Shown: positions 36,111 to 46,296 of the stretch, in pieces
How the letters are laid out: every line of letters starts with the position of its first letter
How positions within the stretch are numbered: position 1 is the stretch's first letter
Assembly (NCBI GenBank): GCA_033239525.1
Contig: BSYO01000010.1
Coordinates: 9,761,379 to 9,825,378, forward strand
Length of the DNA: 64,000 bases
From: Nepenthes gracilis
Taxonomy: Eukaryota > Streptophyta > Magnoliopsida > Caryophyllales > Nepenthaceae
Direction: 5' to 3'
Notes under the pieces: generated by a model
Seen by the model: only the letters and a program-made list of their open reading frames with translations
Told to the model about the DNA's origin: nothing
Databases searched by the model: none
Translations under genes and position numbers: made by a program

Positions 36111-36461
36111 AATACCAATCTACTATAAAGGCTAAAAAGCCAATCCAAATTGGCTGTAATGAAAACAATGCTGGTTTGAATTCAAAAGCCTGGTTGAGGA
36201 GGTCGGTGATGAAGAACATTTTTCCAGTTTCAAATAATTTTGGCTCCAAAAATTCAAATTGGCTAGTTGAGGTTCTTTTTCTAGTTTAAAGTCCAAACCG
36301 GCCAGTTGGTATAATCCATTCAGGCTTACATCTATATGAACTAATGAATGAATTAGGAAAGGTCATCTTATGGATATGATTAGTGGAAGAATGTTGGAAG
36401 AAGTGTACCTAAGTGTCCCGTCAAAGAAAACATGCTGTCGATTGAAAATTCTAACCCGTCG

Positions 36462-36475
36462 ACTTGGAGGGCTAG
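36462..36475 (+). promoter_or_regulatory. Polypurine tract of B
   Basis: ACTTGGAGGGCTAG sits directly before the 3' LTR start TGATGGG. The CTTGG.GGGCTAG form is common in plant Ty3/gypsy elements. It primes plus-strand synthesis. Confidence 0.75.
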
Positions 36476-36503
36476 TGATGGGAACAACAATATATGGGTT
36501 AAT
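36476..36503 (+). repeat. 3' LTR of B, first 28 bp
   Basis: TGATGGGAACAACAATATATGGGTTAAT is the start of the LTR (written here in two parts: TGATGGGAACAACAA, then TATATGGGTTAAT). Its last five bases TTAAT are the target duplication of element A. The LTR continues at 45786. Confidence 0.9.
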
Positions 36504-38587
36504 TATGAGGTTTTGGGTCTAAAACTATAATAAATAAAAGGAAAATGATGTGATAATAATAAATACTAGACCTATTGAATGAATGAGTATGTGTATCGGA
36601 AGAAAAATCGGGCTATGAGCTGCTGAAGCGCTACCAGTAGATCGCGTCTGTTGTGCGCTCGAGTGCAGGCTCGAGCGTAACAAGTAGTGGCGCTAGCAGC
36701 AGGCTGCGCCTGTTCGCGCTTGAGAGGTAAAATCAAGTAGCTTCCTTGCCAGCTGAGCGCCTGTGCGTGCTCGAGTGGTAAAATCCAGTCACTCCGCCAC
36801 CCGCTGAGCCCCTATGCACACTCGAGCTATAAAATCTAGTTGCTCCCCCGCCCGCTGAGCACCTGTGCGCTCTCGAGCGTGGGCTGGCAGCGAGGCTACG
36901 CTCGCCGCTCGCTCGACCGGTGCTCGAGCGCCCCGACGGGTACAAAAATGCGACCTGCTTCACGTTTCTTCGATTTTTCTCATTTCCAAAGGGTTTTTGG
37001 AGAGGAGGAGAGAGGAAAAGCACTGGTTTTAGAGAGAGAAAGGAGGAGATCGAGGTGTAAGGTCTGAATCTGTCTGGGAGCCAGTTACAAAAGTGATAGC
37101 ACACATCGAGGCAAGTGTTCTCATACTCACTAACTTTCCTCTTTCGATGTTTTTCGATTATCAACGGGTATTTTCATCTCGATACCTTTGCAAATCATGG
37201 AAAATGTGATAACCATGACTTGAGACCAATGATTGTGTAATTTATTGTCCGATTTACTAACCGATCCAAGCGGTGGAGTACCGCCAAACCCTAACCTATG
37301 GGAATTGGGGGTTTCCCATTTCCACACCTCTTTTCACTAAATTGACCCCAAAATGTGAATCCTCATGTCCCAAATATGTATATATGTTGGCCATGAAATT
37401 GATCTCGCACATCTCGACCCGTTCGCGGCATTTGAGCCATCTAAATGGGGGCTGACACTGTTCACCCGAGACAAAAAGGGAAATTGCATGTCTTTACCTT
37501 CATAGAATGTTGAAATGACTTTAAAATATTAATCCCCGCATCCCAAAAGTAAGTATGTGTTGACCGGATGTCCGAATCCGTAAAATTTGACCCGTTCGGG
37601 GCATCCGAGCCCTCTAAAAGTGGCCTAACACTGTTCACCGAAAATTAGAAGGTAAGTGTGCATGCTTTAGCTCTCTTCAATTGTGATGGAAGTTATGGCT
37701 AAATGTTGTGTCAAATTATTTGCTCTAAAATGTGAAATTGTGCACCGGGAGCAAGGGGATGCATCCCGGAGGCTTCTAAGGTGGTGTTTGACCAATGGAG
37801 GTAAGTATAACCAAACTCTCTTACGAGTTAAACTTACTGGTTGAAAGATCTAAGCTCCACATGAAAGAAAGGAACCGAACGAGTAAATGGAAGTGAATCC
37901 ACAAAGTGTAATGTGATGGATTTAGTCTCCTGGATGGAGACATGTGATGGGAATGTGATTTCGCGGTTTGAGAATATATATGGCAAATGGTGGATTCCCC
38001 TTCAAAGGATTAAGACTAATCTTAAAACTATGACCATGGATCATAGGGCTAGTACCCTCTAGCTTACAATGTACATCACGGTGGGAACCCAAGGAATACT
38101 CCGCTGCTCCTTGGGGCGAGTGATGTTCAGGGTACGCTTTGGGATGCTACTGTGAAAGAACGAGGATTGCCCTCGTCCCCAGGGGATATAGGGCGATTGA
38201 GATGGCCGAGTGCTGCAGGCCTAAACTATAGCCGATGGTCGAGTGCTGCAGACCTAAAATGTAGCCGATGGTCGAGTGCTGTAGACCTAAAATGTAGCCG
38301 ATGGTCGAGTGCTGTAGACCTAAAATGTAGCTGGCCTTAGAATGTGTGGCAGACATATTCCTTTCCTTGTGCTCTCACATCTTTGGCTTGTACGACCTAC
38401 TAGCCCGGGTTCGCAAAGATTGATGAAAGCAATGAAAGTGATTTTCTATAAAATGTGTGATAAATGCTCGATTTACAAATGAAACTCTGCACAATTTTCT
38501 ACAGAAATTAATAATTTTAATTAGGAATACTAGTTTATTATTATCCTTGACGGAGTTTATTTAAGGAAAATAACCCGGTCCATCACA
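36504..38587 (+). repeat. 5' LTR of A (2084 bp, internally deleted)
   Basis: It starts TATGAGGTTTTGG (decayed TGTGAGG) and ends CGGTCCATCACA. Compared with the 3' LTR it lacks about 620 bp (junction near 38440, matching 45031-45655). It has two extra 51-bp U3 repeats. The TATA box is altered to TACAAAAA (36941). A telo-box AAACCCTAA is at 37286-37294. A roughly 170-bp internal duplication (phrases near 37358 and 37530) is shared by all copies. Confidence 0.9.
36715..36867 (+). repeat. 51-bp U3 tandem repeat, 3 units
   Basis: Three units of exactly 51 bp (36715-36765, 36766-36816, 36817-36867) each contain CTCGAG or CTTGAG, a TAAAATC block and GCTGAGC.CCT. The 3' LTR of the same element has one unit (about 43443-43493), K has two (about 59226-59330, reverse) and the solo LTR at 54587 none. 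They sit just upstream of the TATA position. Confidence 0.88.
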
Positions 38588-38589
38588 AC

Positions 38590-38600
38590 TGGCATCAGAG
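38590..38600 (+). promoter_or_regulatory. Primer binding site of A (initiator-Met tRNA type)
   Basis: TGGCATCAGAG lies 2 bp after the LTR. It differs by one base (C-for-T) from TGGTATCAGAG, the complement of the initiator-Met tRNA 3' end used by plant Tekay-type elements. Confidence 0.85.
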
Positions 38601-38825
38601 AAGGGATACCTTAGGATGGATCTGAATTTATGCGGAAGCCTAGGATAGTATGGATTAAGGCCGAATGAGCAAATGTGGAAAAGCTAGGATAATTAAGTAC
38701 CCTCATTTCGAATGTTCTCTTTAATTGCATAAGTGTTATCATATCTAGTAATGCCGTTGGAGACGGTTAAACCTTTGGCTCAACCTTTGTTGTTTCTTTT
38801 TCAGTGATGACTTCTAAAGTTGGCG

Positions 38826-39775
38826 ATGCCGCCTAGACTTCGAGGTTTGCAAAGGGATGAGTCGCCCCGAGATCGAGTGGCAGAGTATCTAAATTTGTTG
38901 GGGCATCTCATGAACATCATTGAGAATATGGAGCAGCGACATCTGGCCCTTGTTCCTGCTCCGACTCCTGTTCAGGCTCCTTCTAATCCGGAGCCATCTA
39001 CTTATGATCGCTTCATTCAGGGGCGAGTACCGACATTTACGGCAGAGCCTGACCCACTTAAGGCAGATCCGTGGTTAGAGAGCCTAAGAGGATATTTGTC
39101 ATGATCAGATGCCCAACAAAGGATCGGGTGCTGTTTACGTCTTACCGGCTGGAATGTGAGGCACACCATTGGTGGTAGATGAGGAAAAGAGTGTTGGGTA
39201 TATCGCATGCTGAGATTACCTGGAAAATGTTTGAGGTTACATTTTTAGAGAAGTATTTTCCATCTAGCCTCCGTGTTCAAAAAGAGGAGGAATTTCTCAA
39301 GTTAAGGTAAGGGAACCAGATGGTGGCAGAGTACGATGCCAAGTTTTCGGAGTTGTCATAGTTCACTCCCTACATGGTCGAAGATGAAGAAAGGAGGACT
39401 AGGAAGTTCCTAATAGGCTTGCGGGATGACATTTGCAAGCAGTTGGCGACCCTTAAATTGGCCACCTATTCTAACGTACTAGATCGGGCCTTGATTTACG
39501 AGCAAGAGTATGCAAAGGAAGAATTTTTTAGAAAGAGGTTGGCTCGTAAGAGCGGGACAAGTGCCAGCACCGGGACTAGTTTAGGGAGATCGTATAAGAA
39601 GCCGAGGCAGCCGGTTTCTGGACAGAGTGGTTAGAGGAGTGGCTAGATTTCATCATCTTCTCAAGCCCCGCTGGGTTCATGTCAGCATCGTGGAAGAATG
39701 CATGAGGGTATCCCAGGTTGATGGGTGCTTACTTCACTTATGGCCAAGTGGGGCATAGAGCCAGGGAGTGCAAGG
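38826..39775 (+). pseudogene. gag of element A, damaged
   Basis: Gag begins near the ATG at 38826 (MPPRLRG...). The first piece ends at a TGA (39102-39104) after DPLKADPWLESL, a conserved capsid block. A frameshifted stretch follows to about 39370. It resumes at VEDEERRTRKFLIGLRDDI (39374-39634), the standard retrotransposon gag block. The zinc knuckle near 39740-39775 reads Y-x2-Y-x4-H-x4-C: both first cysteines have become tyrosine (TGT to TAT, a C-to-T change on the other strand), so it cannot bind zinc. K keeps the same region in better frame. Gag forms the particle and binds RNA. Confidence 0.87.
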
Positions 39776-40338
39776 TAATGCTTTTGCGGTGTCTGCTAGC
39801 GAGGCCAGAGCATTAGATGAGGTGGTGGAAGGTATACTTCTAGTTTGTGGTATTTCTTGCTCAGTACTTTTTGACTTTGGGTCCATGCACTCCTTTATTT
39901 TTCCTCGGCTAGCTTGTTGTGTTACACCCTTCCCCGTGACCTTTGATTTTTCTTTGGTTGTATCCACACCCACGGGGTCCTCTATTGTGACCGATGTGTC
40001 CTATAGGGTGTATTGTGGAGGTAAAGGGTCTTCTTCTAGCAGTTGATTTGATTCTTCTAGATATGAGTGATTTTGATGTTATCTTGGATATGAATTGGTT
40101 GTCTAAGTATCACACCATTGTTGATTGTTTCCACAAAAGGGTGGACTTTACTATTCCAGATTGCGAACCTTTCTATATTCAAAGAGTTCGGAGGGTGGAG
40201 CCGTCTAGTTTTATTTCTACTCTACAGGTTCACCATTTGTTGAATAGCAGGTGAGAAGCCTTTTTGGCTTATGTTAGTGTGGAAGAAAGTCAAGATTTGT
40301 CCGTAAATGACATTCCGGTGGTATGTGAATTCTAGGAC
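39768..40338 (+). pseudogene. Protease region of element A
   Basis: This aspartic protease matures Gag-Pol. The catalytic block VLFDFGSMHSFI is at 39867-39902, with the Asp codon at 39873. The usual DTGASHSFI has become DFGSMHSFI. The frame shifts near 40000, and a second frame (39994-40254) carries [20 protein letters not shown], the typical C-terminal side of the domain before RT, ending in a TGA where K reads on. Confidence 0.85.
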
Positions 40339-41000
40339 ATGTTTCCTGACAAGTTGTCTACCCTGCCACCACATCGTGAGATTAAATTTGGGATTGATCT
40401 CGTGTCAGGATCGGCACCCATATCAAAAGCCCCCTACCGCATGGCTCCTGTTGAGTTAAAGGAGTTGAAACAGCAGCTGCAGGACTTGCTTGATATGGGT
40501 TTCATTAGACCCAGTGTGTCGCCGTAGGGCGCTTCGGTCCTATTCCTCAAAAAGAAGGATGGGGCCTTGAGGTTATGTATAGACTACCGTAAGTTGAATA
40601 GAATTAAAATTAAGAGCAAGTATCCTCTGTCGTGGATCGATGACCTCTTTGACCAATTACAGGGATCCTTAGTGTATTCCAAGATTGACCTTCAATCGAG
40701 ATATCATCAGCTTCGTATTAAGCAGGACGAACGAGGTATGGTCGCTATGAAATTTTGGTGATGCCGTTCGGTTGACTACTACTCTAGCCGTGTTTATGGA
40801 CCTGATCAACCGGGTCTTCCAGTCATTCTTGGATAAGTTTGTTGTGGTTTTCATTGATGATATTCTGATTTACTCCAAGGATCACGCCGAGCATGAAGGG
40901 CACCTGAGAATTATGTTGCAGACTCTTCGGGAACATCAGTTGTTCATGAAGTTAAAAAAGTGTGAGTTTTGGCTTGACAGGGTGGTGTTCTTAGGCCATG
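40339..41000 (+). pseudogene. Reverse transcriptase of element A
   Basis: Blocks in order are [35 protein letters not shown], a TAG at 40525-40527 where K has Trp, [37 protein letters not shown], a deletion of roughly 27 bp at the KTAF block with a frameshift, VFMDLINRVF, then the catalytic [10 protein letters not shown] (FIDD at 40850-40861) and [16 protein letters not shown]. Active-site aspartates are intact, but the frame is broken at least twice. The length otherwise fits a plant chromovirus RT. Confidence 0.9.
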
Positions 41001-41640
41001 TAATTTCTCATGGAGGCATCTCAATGGACACGCAAAAAATTATAGCGGTGGTCAATTGGAGTCGGCGACGACCGTGTAGAAGTTTGAAGCTTTTTGGGGA
41101 TAGCTAGCTATTATCGTCGTTTTGTGGAGAATTTTTCTCAGATAGCCCTGCCCCTCACTTGTCTGACAAAGAAGGAGGTAAGTTTCTCTTGGACTGAGGA
41201 GTCTAACAAAAGTTTCCAAGAGCTAAAGGATGGGTTGACAACTACCCCGATTCTAACTCTTCCTAATAATTCCGATGGGTTCGAAGTATACTGCGATGCG
41301 TCTAAAGTGGGACTCGGATGTGTTCTTATGCAAGGGGGAAGAGTAGTTGCTTATGGGTCTTGATAGTTGAAGACTCATGAGAAAAACTATCCGACCAATG
41401 ACTTAGAGTTGGCCGCGGTGGTTTTTGCTTTGAAAATCTAGAGACACCACCTTTATGGCGAGAAATTCCTGGTGTACACCGACCATAAGAGCTCAAGTAT
41501 TTTTCTCGCAGTAGGAGCTGAATATGAGGTAGCGGCGATGGTTTGAGTTTCTTAAGAACTACAATTGTGAGATCCAGTACCAACCAGGGAAAGCGAATGT
41601 GATCGCGGATGCCTTGAGTCGCCGAACCTGTTGGGTGGCG
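41001..41640 (+). pseudogene. RNase H of element A
   Basis: After the RT thumb and connection (YYRRFVENFSQIALPL, 41106 onward) comes the RNase H core: [20 protein letters not shown] with the first catalytic Asp, LELAAVVFALKI with the Glu, and VYTDHKSS-type with the second Asp. Stops: TGA at 41361-41363 (K has CGA, Arg) and TAG at 41439-41441 (K has TGG, Trp). A frameshift lies in the DHKS block. The end is near ADALSRRTC (about 41605-41630). Confidence 0.88.
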
Positions 41641-42860
41641 ACCATGCAGATTAAGCAAATGGAGTTGCTAGACTGCTTGAAGTCTTGCCATATCCAGCGC
41701 TATGCTAAGAGTAACCGGATGATGTTATCCTTTCTGTAGGTACAGCCTGAGATCCTTTAAAAGATCAAGGAAGGGTAGGTGAGTGACCTATTTCTGATGG
41801 ATATTATGGGGAACCTTAGCAGAGATTCTTGTGTTGATTTTAGTGTGCGTGTAGATGGAGTATTGAGATTTCGAGAGCGGCTATGTGTAGCAGATATGAA
41901 GGAACTGAAGGAAGAAATAATGAAGGAGGCATGCAGGACTCGGTATACGATTCACCACGGTATAAACAAGATGTATTAGGATTTGAGGAAGATGTTCTGG
42001 TGGAGAAACATGCAGAGAGAGATGGTGGCTTTCGTTAATCGATGTTTCATTTGTCAGCAGCTGAAGGCTGAGAGGAGAAAGCCTTCTGGATTGTTACAGC
42101 CCCTACCCATTCCCAGCTAGAAGTGGGAGGACATCACGATGGACTTTGTGTCAGGATTGCCTAGAACTCTAAGGAATCATGATGCAATTTTGGTCATTGT
42201 TGACCGGTTGACGAAGTATGCTCATTTTATAGCCATTCGGACTACGTACTCCTGTTATCGTCTGGCACAGTTGTACATCAACGAGATCGTGACATTGCAT
42301 GGTGTGCCAGCATCGATTGTGTCCGATCGCGACCCACGATTCGTCTAAAAATTTTTGGAGAGCTTCCATCAGGAGTTAGGGACGAACCTGAAGTTTAGTA
42401 CGACATATCATCCTCAGACGGATGGCCAGTCTTAGCAGACAATCTAGATACTAGAGGATATGCTTCGGGCTTTGGTATTGGAGTTCCATGGGAATTGGGA
42501 TGATTTTCTAGCGCTGGCCGAGTTTGCTTATAACAATAGTTTCCAAGTGAGTATCGGAATGGCTCCCTTTGAGGCACTTTATGGTAAGAAGTGTCGATCT
42601 CCCATCCATTGGGAGGAGACTCAGGATAGGCGGTTGTTGTGCCTAGATGTTATTTAGGAGATGTCGGAAAAGATAGCAGTGGTTGTGGAAAAGTTAAAAG
42701 TCGCCTAGAGCCGACAGAAAAGTTATGCTGATCAAATGAGATCCGAGTTCGGATTCGAGGTTGGAGATTTCGTCTTCCTTAAGGTCTCGCCATGGAAGGG
42801 GATTTCCAAATTTGGCGTAAAAGGGAAGCTGAGGTGGTGTTTCATTGGACCGTTTGAGGT
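41641..42860 (+). pseudogene. Integrase of element A
   Basis: Zinc domain: RYTIHHGINKMY with one His pair and RCFICQQLKAE with the Cys pair (to about 42075). Core: first Asp in MDFVSGLPRTL (42142), second in SDRDPRF (42325), and the catalytic Glu of the DGQSE motif replaced by a TAG stop (42433-42435). Further in-frame stops occur at 42118-42120 and 42346-42348, the first where K has Trp. The C-terminal part AFEALYGKKCRSPIHWEE and the FGVKGKLR..FIGPFEVL barrel follow (42560-42870). The copy is inactive. Confidence 0.9.
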
Positions 42861-42879
42861 TCTTGAGTGAGTTAGCGAG

Positions 42880-43190
42880 GTGGCATACCATCTAGCTTTA
42901 CCACCGAGTTTGGCCGAGGTGCACAACATATTCCATGTTTCCATGTTGAGGAAGTACGTGTATGATCCATCTCATGTGTTTGATTTTAGTCCTTTGGTTA
43001 TCGATGAGGATTTAGCTTATGTAGAGGAACCGGTGGAAATCTTAGACCAGAAAATAGAATTTTGCGCTCCAAGACGACCCCTCTCGTGAAAGTTTTATGG
43101 AGGAATCACTCCCGTGAGGAGGCAACATGGGAAAGAGAGGACGAAATCTGGGAAAAGTATCCCCATCTATTCTGAGGCATGTAGCTTATT
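42880..43190 (+). pseudogene. Integrase tail and chromodomain of element A
   Basis: PSLAEVHNIFHVSMLRKYV is the conserved end of gypsy integrase. It leads to DLAYVEEPVEILDQK, the first strand of a chromodomain. After a TGA at 43087-43089 and a frame change, the rest (RRQHGKERTK...) corresponds to EEATWERED..REKYPHLF in K. Chromodomains of this type direct insertion towards heterochromatin marks in chromoviruses (family knowledge), which fits the nested setting. Confidence 0.85.
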
Positions 43191-43230
43191 CAAGTTTTGA
43201 ATTCGTCAAATCTCGGGACAAAATTTCTAT

Positions 43231-43244
43231 AAGTGGGGGAGAGT
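43231..43244 (+). promoter_or_regulatory. Polypurine tract of A
   Basis: AAGTGGGGGAGAGT directly precedes the 3' LTR start TGTGAGGTTC. The form AGTGGGGGAxAxT is standard for plant chromoviruses. K has the same tract in reverse (59532-59545). Confidence 0.88.
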
Positions 43245-45780
43245 TGTGAGGTTCTTGGTCTAAAAATATAATAAATATAAGGAAAACGATGTGATAATAA
43301 TAAATACTAGACCTATTGAATGAATGAGTATGCGTATCAGAAGGAAAATCAAGCTATGAGCTGCTGAAGCGTTGCTAGTAGATCGCGCCTGCTGTGCACT
43401 CCAGCGCAAAAAAGCAGTGGCTCCAGCAGCAGGCCATGCCTGCTATGCTCGAGCGGTAAAATCTAGTAGCACTCCCGCCTGCTGAGTGCTTGTGAGCGCT
43501 CCAGCTCGGGCCGGTAGCAAGGCCGTGCTCGCTGCTCGCTCCTCACTCGCCCGGTGCTCAAGCGCCCCGACAAGTATAAAAACGCGACCTTCTTCACGTA
43601 TCTTCGATTTTTCTCATTTCTAGATGGTTTTTGGAGAGGAGAGAGGAAGAGTGATGGTTTTAGACAAAGAAAGGAAGAGATCGAGGTGTAGAGTTTGAAT
43701 CCGTCCGGGAGTTAGTTATAAAAGTTATAGCATGTGTCGAGGCAAGTGTTCTTATACTCACTAACTTTTCTCTTTCAATATTTTTCTGTTATCATTAGGT
43801 ATTTTCGTCTCGATACCCACCCAAACCATGGAAAATGTGATACCCATGACTTGAGACCAAGGATTGTGTAATTTATTGCATGATTTACTCACCGATCCGA
43901 CTAGTGGAGTACCACAAAACCCTAACCTACGGTAATTAGGGGTTTTCCATTTTTGCACCTTATTTCGTTAAATTGACCCCAAATGTGAATTCCCACATCC
44001 CAAAATGCATATATATCGGCCGCGCGATCGATCTTGCGCGTCTCCACCCATTCACGGCATCCGAGCCCTCTAAATGGGCGCTGACACTATTTACCCAAGA
44101 CAAGAAGGGGAAATTGCATGTCTTTACCTTCATAAAATATTGAAATGACTTTAAAATATGAATCCCTGCATCCCAAAAGTATGTGTTGATCGGACGTTCG
44201 ATTCCGCAAAATTTGACCCGTTCGCGGAGTCCGAGCCCTCTAAAAGTAGCCTAACATTGTTCACCCAAAATTGGAAGGTAAGTGTGCATGCTTTAGCTCT
44301 CTTTAATTGTGATGGAAGTTATGGTAAATGTTGTGTCAAATTGTAAGCTCTAAAATGTGAAATTGTGCAGCGGGAGCAAGGGGATGCATCCCGGAGGCTT
44401 CTAAGGTGGTGTTTGACCAACGGAGATAAGTATAACCAAATTCTCTTACGAGTTAAACTTATTAGTTAAAAGATCTAAGCTACAAATGAAAGAAAGGAAC
44501 CGAATGAGTAAATGAAAGGGAATCCACAAAGTGTAATGTGATGGATTTGGTCTCCCGGATGGAGATTTGTGATGGGAATGTGATTTCCCCATTTGAGAAT
44601 GATATGGCAAATGGTGGATTTTCCTTCAAAGGATTAAGACTAATATTGAAACTAGGACCATGGATCATAGGGGTAGTACCCTCTAGCTTATCATGTACAT
44701 CACGGTGGGAACCCAAGGAATACTCCGGCCGCTCCTAGGGGCGGGTGATGTTCAGGGTACGCTTAAGGATGCTACTGTGAAAAAACGATGATTGCTCTGG
44801 TCCCCGGGGGATATGGGGTGATTGAGATGGCCGAGTGCTGTAGGCCTAAAATATAGCCGATGGTCGAGTGTTACAGACCTAAAATGTAGCCAATGGTCGA
44901 GTACTGCAGACCTAAAATGTAGCTGGCCTTAGAATGTGTGGCAGACACATTCCTTTTCTCGTTCTCTCACATCGTTGGTTAGTACGACCTACTAGCTCGG
45001 GTCCACAAACATTGATGAAAGCAATGAAAATGAATGAACGTAATCAAAACAAACATACGAACTAAATGATTCCAGATGTTCCCACTCCTTGCATTTTTCC
45101 TTTTATTCAAGTTATATGATTCCCCTACCCAGTTACTATCTTTCCTGTAAATTGCTGTAGTTAGTGATGTATGATTTCATTTATTGGGCTGTACGCTCAC
45201 CATTACTAAATGTCTTTCAGATGAGAACACATTGATGCCTGATGAGACAGAGTAGACCGTAGAGGTGCGATAGACAGCTAATATTGCAAGTATGATTCGG
45301 AGCTGGGACTTAGCTGATTTTGTGTATGAAACAGAAATTTTGGTCCTATTTTTATAAACTGTATAAAACATGTATGGTGATGATTAATGATATTTAGCAT
45401 GAATGAATGATGGATTAGTTCCGGCTGTGTATTGTGATTTTATGCTTCCGCATGTTCTTCTCATTGTGGTTATGATCGAGGTTCCTAGTTGGTATCCTTT
45501 CCCACCGGCATTATACTGGAGTTATGATGTCCGTGCCGCCTCGGTTGATTCGATGATTAGATCCTGTGTAGTGTGTTGGGTATTAAGACTTGTAGTTTCA
45601 TTGTGGATGGTTGTAGATTGTTGTACAGGTTGATTTACGGTGTTTGTATTTTGACAAATGCTCGATTTATAAATAGAAACTCGTCCAATTTTCTATAGAA
45701 ATTATAATTTTAATTAGGAATACTAGTTTATTATTATTCTTGACAAAAGTTATATAAGGAAAATAACCCGGTCCATAACA
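43245..45780 (+). repeat. 3' LTR of A (2536 bp)
   Basis: It starts TGTGAGGTTCTTGG and ends CGGTCCATAACA. It keeps the 620 bp missing from the 5' LTR, one U3 51-bp unit, an intact TATA box, a telo-box AAACCCTAA (43917-43925) and 33-bp minisatellite units near 44850-44930. The short frames within (for example 44480-44716 and 45403-45633) are not gene-like. Confidence 0.92.
43575..43582 (+). promoter_or_regulatory. TATA box in A 3' LTR
   Basis: TATAAAAA lies directly after a GC-rich segment with GCTCAAGCGCCCCGAC. Counterparts are at 54831-54838 (solo LTR) and 59193-59200 (K, minus). In the A 5' LTR it reads TACAAAAA, so the copy that would drive A is the damaged one. Confidence 0.7.
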
Positions 45781-45785
45781 TTAAT

Positions 45786-46291
45786 TTAACGAGAAAAAAA
45801 GGCCATGAAGATGGCCCATTGGGCCATGAAATCATATGGATATGAGTCAACCTCTGTAGTTTAAAATCACGTGGGAGGAACCGTTCATGGTAATCGGTTG
45901 AAACAGAGCAAAATAGGTTTTCAAATTGAATGATCTGATCCAAACATTTCTTGAAAAACTGATATAAAGATCCCATATTTGGAACAAAAAAGGAGGGAGA
46001 AAAAAGAAGAGAGGAGAAGGCATTATCCATATAAAGTTTGTACTCACCAAAATTGTCTCAGAATAATAAAATTTTATATTGTCTCTTTCCTGCATTCTTT
46101 CAATATTTTTGGAGAAAGATGAATGATTCGAGTTATTAGAGGGAAATTTAGAGTTAAATATTGACTTTCCTACAATCTCGTATCTATTTAGTTGTGATGT
46201 GTAGATTTGGGATATTAATAGTTAAAGCCGCATTTATTCGCAAAATCGACATTGATTAAACATGTTCACATCCTAAATCCATGTCGCATCA
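45786..46291 (+). repeat. 3' LTR of B, remainder
   Basis: It continues the LTR after element A (TTAACGAG...) and ends GTCGCATCA at 46291, followed by target duplication GGTAG. It matches 20424-20513 and 26907-27308. The minus-strand frames at 45734-46095 are chance. Confidence 0.9.
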
Positions 46292-46296
46292 GGTAG

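Larger units (their letters stand above)
36504..45780 (+). mobile_element. Element A: Tekay-type chromovirus (9.3 kb), TSD TTAAT
   Basis: A complete but dead Ty3/gypsy element: 5' LTR, initiator-Met-type primer site, gag, protease, RT, RNase H, integrase, chromodomain, polypurine tract, 3' LTR. Exact duplications TTAAT flank it (36499-36503, 45781-45785), and its removal restores the B LTR. Long LTRs, the initiator-Met primer site and the C-terminal chromodomain point to the Tekay/Del lineage. K (57032-64000) is a close relative in opposite orientation, and 54587-56994 is a solo LTR of the family. Stops such as TAG or TGA where K has TGG or CGA show decay by C-to-T change. Confidence 0.93.
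20402..46291 (+). mobile_element. Element B: Tat-type Ty3/gypsy retrotransposon with nested insertions
   Basis: The LTRs are short (about 514 and 534 bp of own sequence), start TGATGGGAACA and end GTCGCATCA. Exact 5-bp duplications GGTAG flank the whole (20397-20401 and 46292-46296). The order is 5' LTR, primer site TGGCGCTGTCTGTTGG (27310), gag, protease, RT, RNase H, second (archaeal-like) RNase H, integrase, antisense ORF, 64-bp tandem array, polypurine tract, 3' LTR. That order is characteristic of the plant Tat lineage. Element I interrupts the 5' LTR and element A the 3' LTR. Without these the element is about 10.2 kb. All genes carry stops or frameshifts, so it is inactive. Confidence 0.92.

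Noticed and set aside
36733..37164. Minus-strand frame of 143 codons in the A 5' LTR
   Set aside because: It is produced by the GC-rich 51-bp U3 repeats and leader. It is absent from the 3' LTR and the solo LTR, and is antisense to the LTR promoter.
37286..37294. Interstitial telomere
   Set aside because: Only one AAACCCTAA unit per LTR, with no tandem TTTAGGG array, so it was kept only as a possible telo-box.
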